From: Parasphingorhabdus flavimaris
GTDB taxonomy: Bacteria; Pseudomonadota; Alphaproteobacteria; Sphingomonadales; Sphingomonadaceae
Direction of reading: 5' to 3'
Length of the DNA stretch: 64,000 nt
NCBI RefSeq assembly: GCF_013371215.1
Contig: NZ_JABWMH010000001.1
Coordinates: forward strand, 558,001 to 622,000
Both the position numbers and the translations under genes were made by a program. Positions 28,045 through 36,590 of the stretch are shown piece by piece. The notes under the pieces are model-generated. The model saw only the letters and a program-made list of their open reading frames with translations, was not told the origin of the DNA and made no database searches. Position 1 is the stretch's first letter. The number at the start of each line of letters is the position of its first letter.

Positions 28045-28830
28045 TCACGCGGCGTCGAGAAAACGCTTGGCAGCGAGTTGCATTTTCTGGGGCCGGTCGA
28101 CAATTTTCCAATGCTTCAGCCCTTCTTCGATCAATCTCGCTTCTTTGCCCAGATTGGCTTCGCCAAACATCGCAGCAGTTCCGGCCAGTTTGTGCATTTG
28201 ATCGGACACTTCCCGAATTTCCATCCCGGTGAAAGCACCCTTTCTCAAGAGGCTGGCGACGCTGTTGAGGGCTTCTTCCTTGCGCAAGCGATAGCGCCGG
28301 ATCAGATCGGGGGACATGCAATTTGGCACTTCGTTCCGCGGCGGAATATTCTCTTCGACAAATTTCGGCTTCAGCCACTGCTGCAAAATGGAATCGAGAT
28401 TGGCGATGTCGATCGGTTTCGCAATATGAGCCTGCATACCCGCTGCCAGGCAGTTTCTGATATCATCGCCGAATGCGTTTGCAGTAAGCGCAATTATCGG
28501 AAGCATTTCACCGGATATGCCGCTTGCCCGGATCATTCGCGTTGCTTCGTAGCCGTCCATCAAGGGCATCTGGATATCCATGAGCACAAGATCGAACGAA
28601 TTGTTGTCGGCAATGGACTGGTCTATTCGCTCGACTGCCTCGATGCCGTCTGCCGCCAGTTCGGATTCATATCCCAGTCGCCTGGTCATGGCCTGGACTA
28701 GAATTTGGTTTACATCGTGGTCTTCGACCAACAGCAGGCGCGCCCTGGTCTCGGATGCATCTTCGTTTACGGTCTTGCCGCCAAGCTCGTGGCGCGCTGG
28801 CATCTGATCAAAGTCTCTAATCTGGCTCAT
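28045..28830 (-). CDS. Response regulator with C-terminal Hpt domain
   Basis: About 261 residues. The receiver domain (about 30-155) has LLLVEDHDVNQILV, the phospho-acceptor in FDLVLMDIQMPLMDGYEATRMIR, ALTANAF and AHIAKP. A histidine phosphotransfer domain follows, with the acceptor in QMHKLAGTAAMFGE. There is no DNA-binding output, so it is a phosphorelay part. GGGAAG precedes the ATG at 28830, so I use it rather than an in-frame ATG at 28884. Its receiver closely resembles that of the hybrid kinase at 29646-31937, suggesting a common origin or a shared pathway. Confidence 0.9.
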   Translation of the reverse strand: MSQIRDFDQMPARHELGGKTVNEDASETRARLLLVEDHDVNQILVQAMTRRLGYESELAADGIEAVERIDQSIADNNSFDLVLMDIQMPLMDGYEATRMIRASGISGEMLPIIALTANAFGDDIRNCLAAGMQAHIAKPIDIANLDSILQQWLKPKFVEENIPPRNEVPNCMSPDLIRRYRLRKEEALNSVASLLRKGAFTGMEIREVSDQMHKLAGTAAMFGEANLGKEARLIEEGLKHWKIVDRPQKMQLAAKRFLDAA

Positions 28831-29250
28831 GCTTCTTCCCCATCTCTGGCTCTCGCTGTCTGGGTTCTCGTTTAAAAACCACATTTCAATTGAGCCGATA
28901 GGAATGACGGTGATTTTGGCGGCCGGTTAAGGATAAAATATCAATGCGATCGCAGGCCGTGAGCTGAGTAATCCGCCGGGCTTGACATTCCCGAACCGGA
29001 ATCCTGCTCGGTTTTGCCATGAGGGATCCGATTGCCTGCGCGGTCGATCAATATGAACAAGATCCTGAATTTTCCGGATTTTCGAGCCAGGTCGTTGCGA
29101 TTGCCAACGGCTTCTCGAATAAATTGGTTAATCTGTTGCTGCTCGAGCCGTTAAATCATCGGGGCCAAGTGATCATCGGTGTGGCCAGAATGGACGTATC
29201 TGTTCTGTCATGCCGGCTTGGCGAGAAACTTGAATGTGAAGGAACTGGAA
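28831..29250. other. 420-bp divergent intergenic region of the two-component group
   Basis: It lies between the leftward receiver-Hpt gene and the rightward receiver gene and should hold both promoters. A short frame from ATG 29019 overlaps the next gene in another frame and has no recognisable protein, so I leave it out. No clear operator or RNA gene is seen. Confidence 0.45.
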
Positions 29251-29643
29251 GTGGCGAAAATCTTGTTTGCGGATGACGATGCCTTGCTCGGGGACCTGGT
29301 CTTTCACAAGCTAGAGTCCTGCGGGCATCAGGTTACAGTAGTGGACAACGGATATAGCGTATTGTCCGCAGCGCTTCGCGTTTTTCCGGAAATTGTCATT
29401 CTCGATAACCTCATGCCCGGCCTGACCGGACCGGAGGTTATGCACAATCTGAAAAGGGATCCCAGAACAGCGGAAATACCGGTTCTGGTTCTAACCAGCC
29501 AGATCGGCAAAAACGACATGATCGACGCTTATCGATCGGGCGCAGCAGACTTTATGGAGAAACCGTTTTCTCCGCATGATCTGGCCAACCGGATATCCTC
29601 GCTGTTGGGCGCCCAACAATTCTTGCAGCAAGCCGGTCTCTGA
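29251..29643 (+). CDS. Single-domain response regulator
   Basis: About 130 residues, a lone receiver domain: AKILFADDDALLGDLV with the acidic pair, the phospho-acceptor Asp in EIVILDNLMPGLTGPEVM, VLVLTSQ and DFMEKPFSP with the conserved Lys. The GTG at 29251 is chosen because AAGGA lies seven bases upstream and the fold begins at once. The kinase gene begins 2 bp after its stop, so they are probably co-transcribed and the kinase may phosphorylate this protein. Confidence 0.87.
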   Translation: MAKILFADDDALLGDLVFHKLESCGHQVTVVDNGYSVLSAALRVFPEIVILDNLMPGLTGPEVMHNLKRDPRTAEIPVLVLTSQIGKNDMIDAYRSGAADFMEKPFSPHDLANRISSLLGAQQFLQQAGL

Positions 29644-29645
29644 TC

Positions 29646-31937
29646 TTGAAGGCTATCTCCAAATATAGCGAACCGGGAGAGGATCGACGCGGGCTATTCG
29701 CTCTCGACCGGACAGCGGCCATCACTCTGTTTCTTGGGACCATTGTGCTGCTGGGCCTGACATTATTTTCATGGAACTCGACGAGAACCGCGACTTACGA
29801 GAGGAACCTGGCGGCCTTCAAGACCCTGTCCAAGGACAGCAAGCAGGCACTCACGCACAGGATTGATTCCTACAAACAGTCGCTGGACAGCGGAGCTGCA
29901 TTATTCGCGGCGTCCGATCAGGTTACAATCCAGGACTGGAGGACCTTTGTCAGCATTTTGAACATCGACGAAACGCTGCCCGGTATCAATGGGATCGGCT
30001 ATATCGAGCCGGTCCTGAGATCGCAGGAACGAGAATATCTGGCAGATATGGCAGCCCGCGGTGTCGACGGTATCGAGGTCCATCCACGAACCGAGTGGGA
30101 CGAAATTCTGTCAATCTCCTACATCGAGCCGGTATCGACCAATCTGGAAGCCGTAGGCCTTGATATCGCCTTCGAAACCAATCGCCGATCGGCTGCATAT
30201 CATTCAAGAGATACCGGCAACGCGACCATTACAAAGCGGATATTTCTGGTTCAGGAAAAAACCAAACGTGCCGGCTTCCTGCTACTACGACCAATCTACC
30301 AGCCAGGGCGATCTTTGACGTCCGTATCCCAGCGACGGGCTGCGTTTCGCGGATGGATATACGCGCCGTTTGTAGCTGCCCGCTTCATGAAGGATCTGAC
30401 CGCGAGTCAGGGCAAGAATTTCAATATCACAGTCCATGATGGCAATTCTGCAGATCCATCCCGGTCGATTTTTGAAAGTGGCGCCATGTCCGGAGAATTC
30501 CGCTCGGCTCAATATTCGGTCACCGAAACTTTGCCGATCATGGGACAGCAATGGACGGTGACCTGGAATAGCACAGCCGAATTCGAGAGCAGCGTGGGAA
30601 CGCAAGAGCCTATGTTCGTCCTGATTGGCGGATTGGCTCTCATGCTGGCTTTTTCGACGCTCGTGATATTTTATGCCCGCCGGGAGGCCTATGTAAAAGA
30701 CGAAGTCAAAAGCAAAACCCAGATTCTCGTGGATAAGGAAAAAGAGATAGTCAATGCGCTCAATGTTGCCGAAGCGGCGACTGGCGCCAAGTCAAAATTT
30801 CTGGCGAATATGAGCCACGAGATCCGGACGCCGATGAACGGTGTTATCGGCTTCACCCAATTGCTGGACGACGGCACCCTCAACGACACCCAACAGAAAT
30901 ATGTCCGGCTGATAGCAGATTCCGGGTCCTCGATGATGACTCTGCTCAATGACATTCTGGATATTTCCAAAGTGGATTCCGGGGCGATGGCAATCACACC
31001 GGAACCGTCGGATGTCCGTCATTTGCTAAACAGCTGTGTGAAGCTGTTTTCTCCCAATGCGGAAGAAAAACATCTCACACTTTTGGCCGATCTGGACGAA
31101 AGCCTGCCTCATTTGGTGAAGATCGACGGGTTCCGGCTGCGTCAGGTTGTGATGAATCTCTTGGCAAATGCGATCAAATTTACCGATTCCGGAAATATAA
31201 CGATATCGGCGAAAATTACTGACCGCGCCCAGGGAGATGGCCGACGTGCTGACATGCATATTTCGGTCGCGGATACCGGAAGAGGAATTGCTCCAGATCG
31301 TCAGGAGGCAATTTTCGAACCGTTCATTCAGGAGGATGATTCAACCGCACGAAAATATGGTGGCAGCGGATTGGGCTTGACGATCAGCAAACAGCTTATC
31401 GAATTGATGGGCGGGTCAATCCGGATGACAAGCCATCTGGGCCGCGGTTCGGAATTCACGGCAACGATCCCGGTGGAGAGGTTCGAGGAAGAAACACTCG
31501 ACAACCTCATCCGCCTTCCGACCAATCTGACGGCAGGGCCGGAGCACGCCAAGGACGTGAAACGCATCCTGGTCGCGGAAGACCATGATGTTAATCAGGT
31601 CCTGATCGGGGAAATGCTTGCAAAGCTCGGTTATGACTACGAGCTCGCCGTCGATGGTGCCGAGGCGGTCACGATGATCCGGAGGGCGGACGTTGCGGAG
31701 AAGCAATATGATCTGGTCCTGATGGATTTGCAGATGCCTTTTGTCGACGGCATCAAGGCAACATATATGGTTCGAGGCCATGGAATCGACGCAAGCACTT
31801 TACCCATTGTCGCGCTGACCGCGAATGCGTTTGATCAGGATGTTGACCGCTGCATCAAGGCCGGAATGCAAGCGCATTTGTCCAAGCCACTGGCAATCGA
31901 CGATTTGCGCACCGCGGTGCTGAAGTGGGCAGCCTGA
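29646..31937 (+). CDS. CHASE-domain hybrid sensor histidine kinase
   Basis: A 763-residue membrane protein starting with TTG directly after the preceding stop. A first membrane helix (AAITLFLGTIVLLGLTLF) is followed by a periplasmic CHASE domain (about 70-310, with GINGIGYIEPV and FLLLRPIYQPG) and a second helix near 325-345. HisKA has the phospho-histidine H391 in FLANMSHEIRTPMNG. HATPase has N and G boxes (LLANAIKF, VADTGRGIAPD, GGSGLGLTI). A C-terminal receiver has the acceptor in LVLMDLQMPFVDG. CHASE domains sense small extracellular ligands; which one is unknown. The next phosphate carrier may be the Hpt protein at 28045. Confidence 0.93.
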   Translation: MKAISKYSEPGEDRRGLFALDRTAAITLFLGTIVLLGLTLFSWNSTRTATYERNLAAFKTLSKDSKQALTHRIDSYKQSLDSGAALFAASDQVTIQDWRTFVSILNIDETLPGINGIGYIEPVLRSQEREYLADMAARGVDGIEVHPRTEWDEILSISYIEPVSTNLEAVGLDIAFETNRRSAAYHSRDTGNATITKRIFLVQEKTKRAGFLLLRPIYQPGRSLTSVSQRRAAFRGWIYAPFVAARFMKDLTASQGKNFNITVHDGNSADPSRSIFESGAMSGEFRSAQYSVTETLPIMGQQWTVTWNSTAEFESSVGTQEPMFVLIGGLALMLAFSTLVIFYARREAYVKDEVKSKTQILVDKEKEIVNALNVAEAATGAKSKFLANMSHEIRTPMNGVIGFTQLLDDGTLNDTQQKYVRLIADSGSSMMTLLNDILDISKVDSGAMAITPEPSDVRHLLNSCVKLFSPNAEEKHLTLLADLDESLPHLVKIDGFRLRQVVMNLLANAIKFTDSGNITISAKITDRAQGDGRRADMHISVADTGRGIAPDRQEAIFEPFIQEDDSTARKYGGSGLGLTISKQLIELMGGSIRMTSHLGRGSEFTATIPVERFEEETLDNLIRLPTNLTAGPEHAKDVKRILVAEDHDVNQVLIGEMLAKLGYDYELAVDGAEAVTMIRRADVAEKQYDLVLMDLQMPFVDGIKATYMVRGHGIDASTLPIVALTANAFDQDVDRCIKAGMQAHLSKPLAIDDLRTAVLKWAA

Positions 31938-32180
31938 GGGCATCGCAATTGCGTTGCGCTATTTGGAGCCGCGATTTTGTTATGGCCGTCATGAATTTGG
32001 CATGATCTGCCGCATTTGGGAGCATTCAGGATCTTTTTTTCCGGAATAGGGCTAAATCTGATCACAATTTGTCCGTTCATAGGAAAATCACTGGCCAGCG
32101 TGACGTTGGCCGAGCGTTCGGACGTCGTGAAGCATGGGGGACAGGATGTCCTCCGGCACCAGCGGCAAAGGAGACATTCT

Positions 32181-32408
32181 ATGAGCATCACCGCAGCCAT
32201 TCTACTCCCGATCTATCTGGCCAGTTCAGCGATAGCCCTTGGCGACAGCGGAAGCGGCTGGAGCGATCAGACCGAAGTTTCCGAGAGCGAATCTGCGCCG
32301 GATTGCTCGGAGACCGTCCTTCGATTTGTGGTTGGCGGTATTCCAGCAGAAACCGAGAGCGATTATTGTTCGTCATCTGCTGCCGGAGACAACCAGGTCG
32401 GCTCATAG
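32181..32408 (+). CDS. Small exported protein, unknown
   Basis: A 75-residue protein with signal peptide MSITAAILLPIYLASSAIA, cut before LGDSG. The mature part is acidic, with two Cys (APDCSETV, SDYCSSS) that could form a disulfide. A strong AAGGAG seven bases before the ATG supports translation. I recognise no family. It stands alone between the kinase gene and the small helical protein gene on the other strand. Confidence 0.6.
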   Translation: MSITAAILLPIYLASSAIALGDSGSGWSDQTEVSESESAPDCSETVLRFVVGGIPAETESDYCSSSAAGDNQVGS

Positions 32409-32698
32409 ATGCTTCCATGTCTTCCAATTGCATGGAAATCTGCGGCCTTGCTGCTTTCATTGTCCACCGCGGTAATGCTGCGATGAAGCATATTATTGTG
32501 GACCCAAAACAGGCTTTTCAATGCCGAAGACGACTTCAAGTTTCGTCCTGATCTTGAGAGATAAAATCAACTGACGCCGTGAACTGTAGCAATTCCTGCC
32601 ATTTGCGCGGGCAGATAAATGTCTGTAATTTATCGCCACGCGACCGAGCCAATCCAGAGCGTTTCGGCAGCGACTTTGACAATCGGCGCGTTTTCGGA

Positions 32699-32851
32699 TC
32701 AGTCCGGCGTCTTCTCGGTACCAAGCGCTTCCAAAGCTTCGACTATTTTTAAGGCGGGGAGGAAATGCCGCTTTTCGTCAAGCTCCGCCAACACCTCTTC
32801 CAGCGTGGCAATGACCGCGCTTCTCTGGTGATCTTTGCTTTTGTCGGTCAA
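32699..32851 (-). CDS. Small helical protein, paralogue A
   Basis: A 50-residue protein from TTG 32851 (AAGGA eight bases upstream). It is almost entirely helical and acidic: TLEEVLAELDEKRHFLPALKIVEALEALG. Its central 27 residues share 13 identities with the protein at 36591-36770 (LExxLxxLDExxxxxPAxKxxEAxxAL). Function is unknown. The repeated P-A-x-K motif between two helices suggests a helical-hairpin binding module. The frame continues upstream, so a longer form up to 33013 cannot be excluded. Confidence 0.6.
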   Translation of the reverse strand: MTDKSKDHQRSAVIATLEEVLAELDEKRHFLPALKIVEALEALGTEKTPD

Positions 32852-32986
32852 GTTGAAATTCCTTGATGGTTCCACCTCATCATTATTTCGACGATTGCCC
32901 TGATGAGATAGGCAATTCTTACTTAACGGAAAATTGAGCTCAAACTTAAGTCTGCTCTTCCGAGCCGGATCGCGTCCGAACTCACG

Positions 32987-33565
32987 GTGTCGGTTGCGTT
33001 CGTGGTATCGCAAAGCTATGGTAAACAGGATATTTATGGGGCATTAACTTTGGAAGATATCGCGCTAGAAACATTGCGTGTGGCAAAACTTACGGCGAAG
33101 CAGCGGGAATGCCTGCATCTCGTTGTTCTACGAAAATCCTCGAAGGAAATCGCCCGGATACTGGATATCTCCAAGCCGGCGGTCGATCAGCGTCTGGTTG
33201 GCGCGCGCAGGGTTTTGGGAGCGGCTACACGGGATGAAGCTGCTTTGATCTACGCCCGGGCATCCGGGACCTATGATCGGATACTATACGATCCGGTGGG
33301 TGTTCCATCCGATGATGTTTTCGGTTCACAAGGGAACCGGGACGAGCGATCAACCTCTGTCATGCTCGAAGAAATACCAACCACCTATGACGTTGATATT
33401 TCGGATGAGACGGACTTTTGGTCGCAAATCCAGAAGGAACCGGGGCGCGCACTGGGAACCGGTCAAAGGATTGCCATCATAGTTGTTTTGACTATCGGAA
33501 TTTTGGCAATTGTGTTGATCGGTTTGTCAGTCTCTCAGTCTCTTTCTAGTTTGTTGGCCGCTTAA
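32987..33565 (+). CDS. Membrane-anchored LuxR-type HTH protein
   Basis: Up to 192 residues. An N-terminal LuxR-like HTH (about 33-80: LTAKQRECLHLVVLRKSSKEIARILDISKPAVDQRLVGARRVLG) is followed by a linker and one C-terminal membrane helix (GQRIAIIVVLTIGILAIVLIGLSV) near residues 163-187. The DNA-binding part would face the cytoplasm. GTG at 32987 is the longest start; GTG 33002 and TTG 33050 (with GGGG upstream) are alternatives, and the HTH begins about ten codons after the last. The target genes are unknown. It is divergent from the small helical protein gene, which is a reasonable target candidate. Confidence 0.75.
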   Translation: MSVAFVVSQSYGKQDIYGALTLEDIALETLRVAKLTAKQRECLHLVVLRKSSKEIARILDISKPAVDQRLVGARRVLGAATRDEAALIYARASGTYDRILYDPVGVPSDDVFGSQGNRDERSTSVMLEEIPTTYDVDISDETDFWSQIQKEPGRALGTGQRIAIIVVLTIGILAIVLIGLSVSQSLSSLLAA

Positions 33566-33627
33566 GCAGCCCTCAGGCTCTCGTTTTTTTAACATCAAGA
33601 GTCCGCGATTTGCGGGAAGGAAAAACT

Positions 33628-33966
33628 ATGTCTTATCAAATCAAGATTGCGTCCGATCAGATCAAGCAGGATGTTCCCCTGACAGAAGCCTCCATTGACG
33701 AAGCGCTGATTTCGGTGTCCAATCTGATGTCTACGTTGATCCGGGCTCGATTGGATACGGGTGTTCCTGCGGCGACAGGGCAAGGTGCCGTTCGCAGGTT
33801 GGCAAAAGCGCAGATGGCTCTCGTCGATGTCAGCAGTGACGTCTTGCGCGTGCATGGCGAACTGCTGAAAGTCGGCCAGGAATATGCGGGCATGGACGTG
33901 CACGAAAACTGTCCTCCTGCTCAAGCGACTGCAGGCGACGGTAAATTGGTTTCAGTGGCCGCCTGA
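33628..33966 (+). CDS. Conserved-looking protein of unknown function
   Basis: A 112-residue protein beginning MSYQIKIASDQIK after GGAAGGA. The predicted structure is mostly helical (EASIDEALISVSNLMSTLIRAR, RRLAKAQMALVDVSSDVLRVHGELLKVG) with an Ala/Gly-rich tail. No signal peptide, membrane helix or known motif is seen. It lies 62 bp after the HTH protein gene and may share its transcript. Confidence 0.65.
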   Translation: MSYQIKIASDQIKQDVPLTEASIDEALISVSNLMSTLIRARLDTGVPAATGQGAVRRLAKAQMALVDVSSDVLRVHGELLKVGQEYAGMDVHENCPPAQATAGDGKLVSVAA

Positions 33967-34012
33967 GCGATCAAAGGTTGACTGAAATGCTTCAGGGTGT
34001 TCCAGCCGGACA

Positions 34013-34453
34013 ATGCGAACTCTCGTTTTCCTCCTCTTCCTCGGTGCGATTTGCGCATATGCGCTGTATCGGGGAGGGGGGCCAGAACGTTGGGTTGCCT
34101 GCATCATTATCGGCATGGTGGTTTTGGACCCCGCGGTTCATATTGTTACCCCGCTCGAATATGCCAAACTGGATCCTGGACATCTTGTCATTGATTTGGC
34201 CGCGTGGATCGCTTTCCTCGCGATCGCGCTCCGGGCGAATAGATTGTGGCCGCTATGCGTAGTTTCGCTCCAAACGATAGCGCTGGTGGCTCATACCGCA
34301 AAGCTGCTCGACGTAACGATCCATCCAAAAGCCTATATGATCATGCAAATAGGTTCTTCCTATCCGTTGTTGATCGTGCTTCTGGCAGGCACATTTTACC
34401 ACCAGAAAAGGCTGAAGAGCATCGGGACGGATATGTCCTGGCGCAGCTCATAG
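34013..34453 (+). CDS. Small inner-membrane protein, unknown
   Basis: A 146-residue protein with about five hydrophobic segments (MRTLVFLLFLGAICAYALY, VACIIIGMVVLDPAVHIV, LVIDLAAWIAFLAIALR, LCVVSLQTIALVAHTAKLL, YPLLIVLLAGTFY), so mostly membrane embedded. No transporter or enzyme motif is recognised. The last third shares its DNA with the start of the RadC-like frame, which may mean translational coupling. Confidence 0.65.
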   Translation: MRTLVFLLFLGAICAYALYRGGGPERWVACIIIGMVVLDPAVHIVTPLEYAKLDPGHLVIDLAAWIAFLAIALRANRLWPLCVVSLQTIALVAHTAKLLDVTIHPKAYMIMQIGSSYPLLIVLLAGTFYHQKRLKSIGTDMSWRSS

Positions 34454-35022
34454 CCGTCGTTGCACCGGACGAAGCCCTCCGACTTTCGAACGAACTGCTC
34501 GATGAATTCGGTTCTATCGGTCGCATGCTGGGTGAATCGGAGGCCGCGCTTCTCAGAGTTCTGGGCACGCATGGAGCGGTGGCATGTCTGCTCAAGGCAA
34601 CCGGAAAATTCATGCTTGCCAATTTGCATGATCAATTGCCCCGAAAATTGATTTCGGGAACCGATCGTGGTCTTATAGAATACCTTCAGGCTCGCATGGG
34701 TTCAAGAACCACAGAGATAATGCGTGTGATGTTCCTGGACAGCTCGAACCGTTTGTTGAGCGAGCAGGAGTTCGGCGCAGGCTCTCCCCAGCGCATATTT
34801 GTTCAACCCCGAAGCATATTGAAGCGCGCGTTGGAGCTTGATGCTAGCGGCATTATTTTAGCCCACAACCATCCTGGCGGAAACGTCACACCGAGCAAAT
34901 CGGATATAGACTTTACCCGTTCCATCAAAACATTGTGCTTGGAACTCGAAATCCGGTTGCATGATCATCTTATTATCACCAACGATCGCTGGACCAGCTT
35001 TAGAAAGTTAAAGATAATATGA
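34255..35022 (+). CDS. RadC-like JAB-domain protein, start uncertain
   Basis: The C-terminal 120 residues form a JAB/MPN domain: MRVMFLDSSNRLLSEQEFG, QPRSILKRALELDASGIILAHNHPGGNVTPSKSDIDFT, with the HxH...S...D metal set, as in RadC. A short helical region lies before it (LLDEFGSIGRMLGESEAALLRVLG). The recognisable part starts near 34430, inside the end of the preceding membrane gene. The only in-frame ATG/GTG before that are 34255 and 34246, giving a ~60-codon stretch with no RadC likeness. The true start is unresolved; CTG 34435 is possible. Bacterial RadC function is still unclear. Confidence 0.8.
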   Translation: MRSFAPNDSAGGSYRKAARRNDPSKSLYDHANRFFLSVVDRASGRHILPPEKAEEHRDGYVLAQLIAVVAPDEALRLSNELLDEFGSIGRMLGESEAALLRVLGTHGAVACLLKATGKFMLANLHDQLPRKLISGTDRGLIEYLQARMGSRTTEIMRVMFLDSSNRLLSEQEFGAGSPQRIFVQPRSILKRALELDASGIILAHNHPGGNVTPSKSDIDFTRSIKTLCLELEIRLHDHLIITNDRWTSFRKLKII

Positions 35023-35390
35023 CTCTGGAGGTGGAAGCAGAATATGCTGAGCTGGCGAAACTCGAGCTCCGGAAGCAACGGCAACGGGATCAGTATTTGT
35101 CGAAATCTGATATCTTTGGCGACCCTGCTTGGGAAGTGATGCTCGAAGCCTATGTCGCGGCAACCGAAAGCCGGTGTGTTCGCCTGACGGACCTCGGTCG
35201 CGACCTGGGCAAGCCTGTTGCAATCGTCACCCGATTGGCGTTGATCCTGGAATCGGAAGGATATGTGGAACGGTGCCGTTCGCATGACAACGGGGGACTT
35301 CGGTGTCTACAGCTGACCGTGGACGCATTTTCATGGTGCGAACAATGTTTGGACTTGAGATCCGATGATGGCGAATTTCAGAATAACTGA
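35019..35390 (+). CDS. Winged-helix (MarR-like) DNA-binding protein
   Basis: A 123-residue protein that overlaps the RadC-like gene by ATGA. A charged N-terminal helix is followed by a winged-helix fold: FGDPAWEVMLEAYVAATESRCVRLTDLGRDLGKPVAIVTRLALILESEGYVER, then a wing strand (GGLRCLQLTVDA). This matches small MarR-type regulators often seen in sphingomonads. Likely a DNA-binding regulator; the target is unknown. Confidence 0.72.
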   Translation: MTLEVEAEYAELAKLELRKQRQRDQYLSKSDIFGDPAWEVMLEAYVAATESRCVRLTDLGRDLGKPVAIVTRLALILESEGYVERCRSHDNGGLRCLQLTVDAFSWCEQCLDLRSDDGEFQNN

Positions 35391-35469
35391 TTGTCACAGC
35401 CCTTTTGCTGACCCAATATGGAGTTTTGATGTTCAGGTCTGAATATCTTGCTCAGCTTTGGGAATGACG

Positions 35470-36066
35470 ATGGAATTTACGTATAAAGAAATTCAGGAAA
35501 TTCTAACGCAGAAGCATGATATTGCCGATGCCAGCCGTACTGCTTTCCGCGGTAGAATTCAGCATATGCAGCGGCTGGGTTTTCCGACCGGCGTTAATAC
35601 CGGCAAGGGGAAGCGTGTCTCCTATACCTGGCGGGAGCTGTTGCTTCTGGCACTGGCTTTCGAATATCTGGAAATAGGATCAACCCCTGATCGAACGATC
35701 GCGGAAATCATCAAGATTGAAGAAATGCTGTTGGCCGGGGTGTCCAGGGTGATTCTGGCGGCCGAAAACAACGACGGGTCCGAGCAAAGCAAGCATTTCC
35801 TTTTCGTGGAATTGTCGGCCCTGCTGACCCTCAAGGCCGAAGACAGTTGGCACCAGCAATGCAAGATATTGTCATTCGGAGACATCAAGCAGATTTTGTC
35901 TTCCGAGGGGGATGATGCATATCGTTCCCCTTATGCGATAATCGATTTGAGGCAATTTTTGGGTGGGATTTTCACCAGTGTGCTTAATGTCTGCGGCTTG
36001 AATAATCAGATAATCGCGACTGATATAAAAGCTTGGGCATCGAGACAATTGGCCGTCGCCTTATAG
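35470..36066 (+). CDS. Protein of unknown function with HTH-like N-terminus
   Basis: About 198 residues; the ATG at 35470 has GGGA six bases upstream, and ATG 35464 is the alternative. The N-terminal part (FTYKEIQEILTQKHDIADASRTAFRGRIQHMQRLGFP, then KGKRVSYTWRELLLLALAFEYLEIG) reads like a MerR-like helix-turn-helix followed by a helical domain. The remainder has no recognisable motif. It stands alone, 79 bp after the winged-helix gene. Confidence 0.6.
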   Translation: MEFTYKEIQEILTQKHDIADASRTAFRGRIQHMQRLGFPTGVNTGKGKRVSYTWRELLLLALAFEYLEIGSTPDRTIAEIIKIEEMLLAGVSRVILAAENNDGSEQSKHFLFVELSALLTLKAEDSWHQQCKILSFGDIKQILSSEGDDAYRSPYAIIDLRQFLGGIFTSVLNVCGLNNQIIATDIKAWASRQLAVAL

Positions 36067-36205
36067 AATGCTTGCTTCTTTGCAATCATCATTGCTTGCA
36101 ACCGGTGGACGCGTGACCAAATTAAATTTGAATTAGCGGGTTAGGAACGCCTTGTTCCGACCGTCAATGACTCTGAGTTTTTGAATTTTTTCAAACCCAG
36201 AGGAG

Positions 36206-36526
36206 TTGGTTGCCATCGAACGATATTTGGGTTCACATGCGCTAGTTTCCGCGCTTAGATTGTCGATGGTTTCTATTCTTTCGCTGGGGATTTGCCTGTA
36301 CGGTCCAGGCGGTCGAAGCAACGCCGCCGGAGCGAAAAGCGACGTATCTGCCAGTGCCGAGGCCAAAGCTGTAATCCATCAACGGGTCGAGCTCCGGCAG
36401 GATGGATCGGTGAAATCTGACTTTCTGGATGGCGATCAGCAGATGCAGGTCAATGCGCATAAGTGTGATCCCGAGATCCGTATTATGGATGCGAGTTGCG
36501 TTTTTCTGATTTATGAAATTCAATAA
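36206..36526 (+). CDS. Small probable exported protein, unknown
   Basis: Up to 106 residues. A hydrophobic stretch (LVSALRLSMVSILSLGICLYG) preceded by basic residues looks like a signal or anchor, with the mature part ending in two Cys-containing segments (AHKCDPEIRIMDASCVFLIYE). AGAGGAG lies immediately before TTG 36206, too close for that codon. A nearby later TTG (36227) may be the real start. No family is recognised. Confidence 0.45.
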   Translation: MVAIERYLGSHALVSALRLSMVSILSLGICLYGPGGRSNAAGAKSDVSASAEAKAVIHQRVELRQDGSVKSDFLDGDQQMQVNAHKCDPEIRIMDASCVFLIYEIQ

Positions 36527-36590
36527 TGTTGAGAGCCATCAGTCTTTGGCAAAGAAGCAGCATCAGACGCCAGGTGGTATTGCGATTCTG

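Noticed and set aside
29019-29276. Open frame of 85 codons upstream of the lone receiver gene
   Set aside because: It overlaps the receiver gene in another frame, lacks a ribosome-binding site and has no protein-like features.
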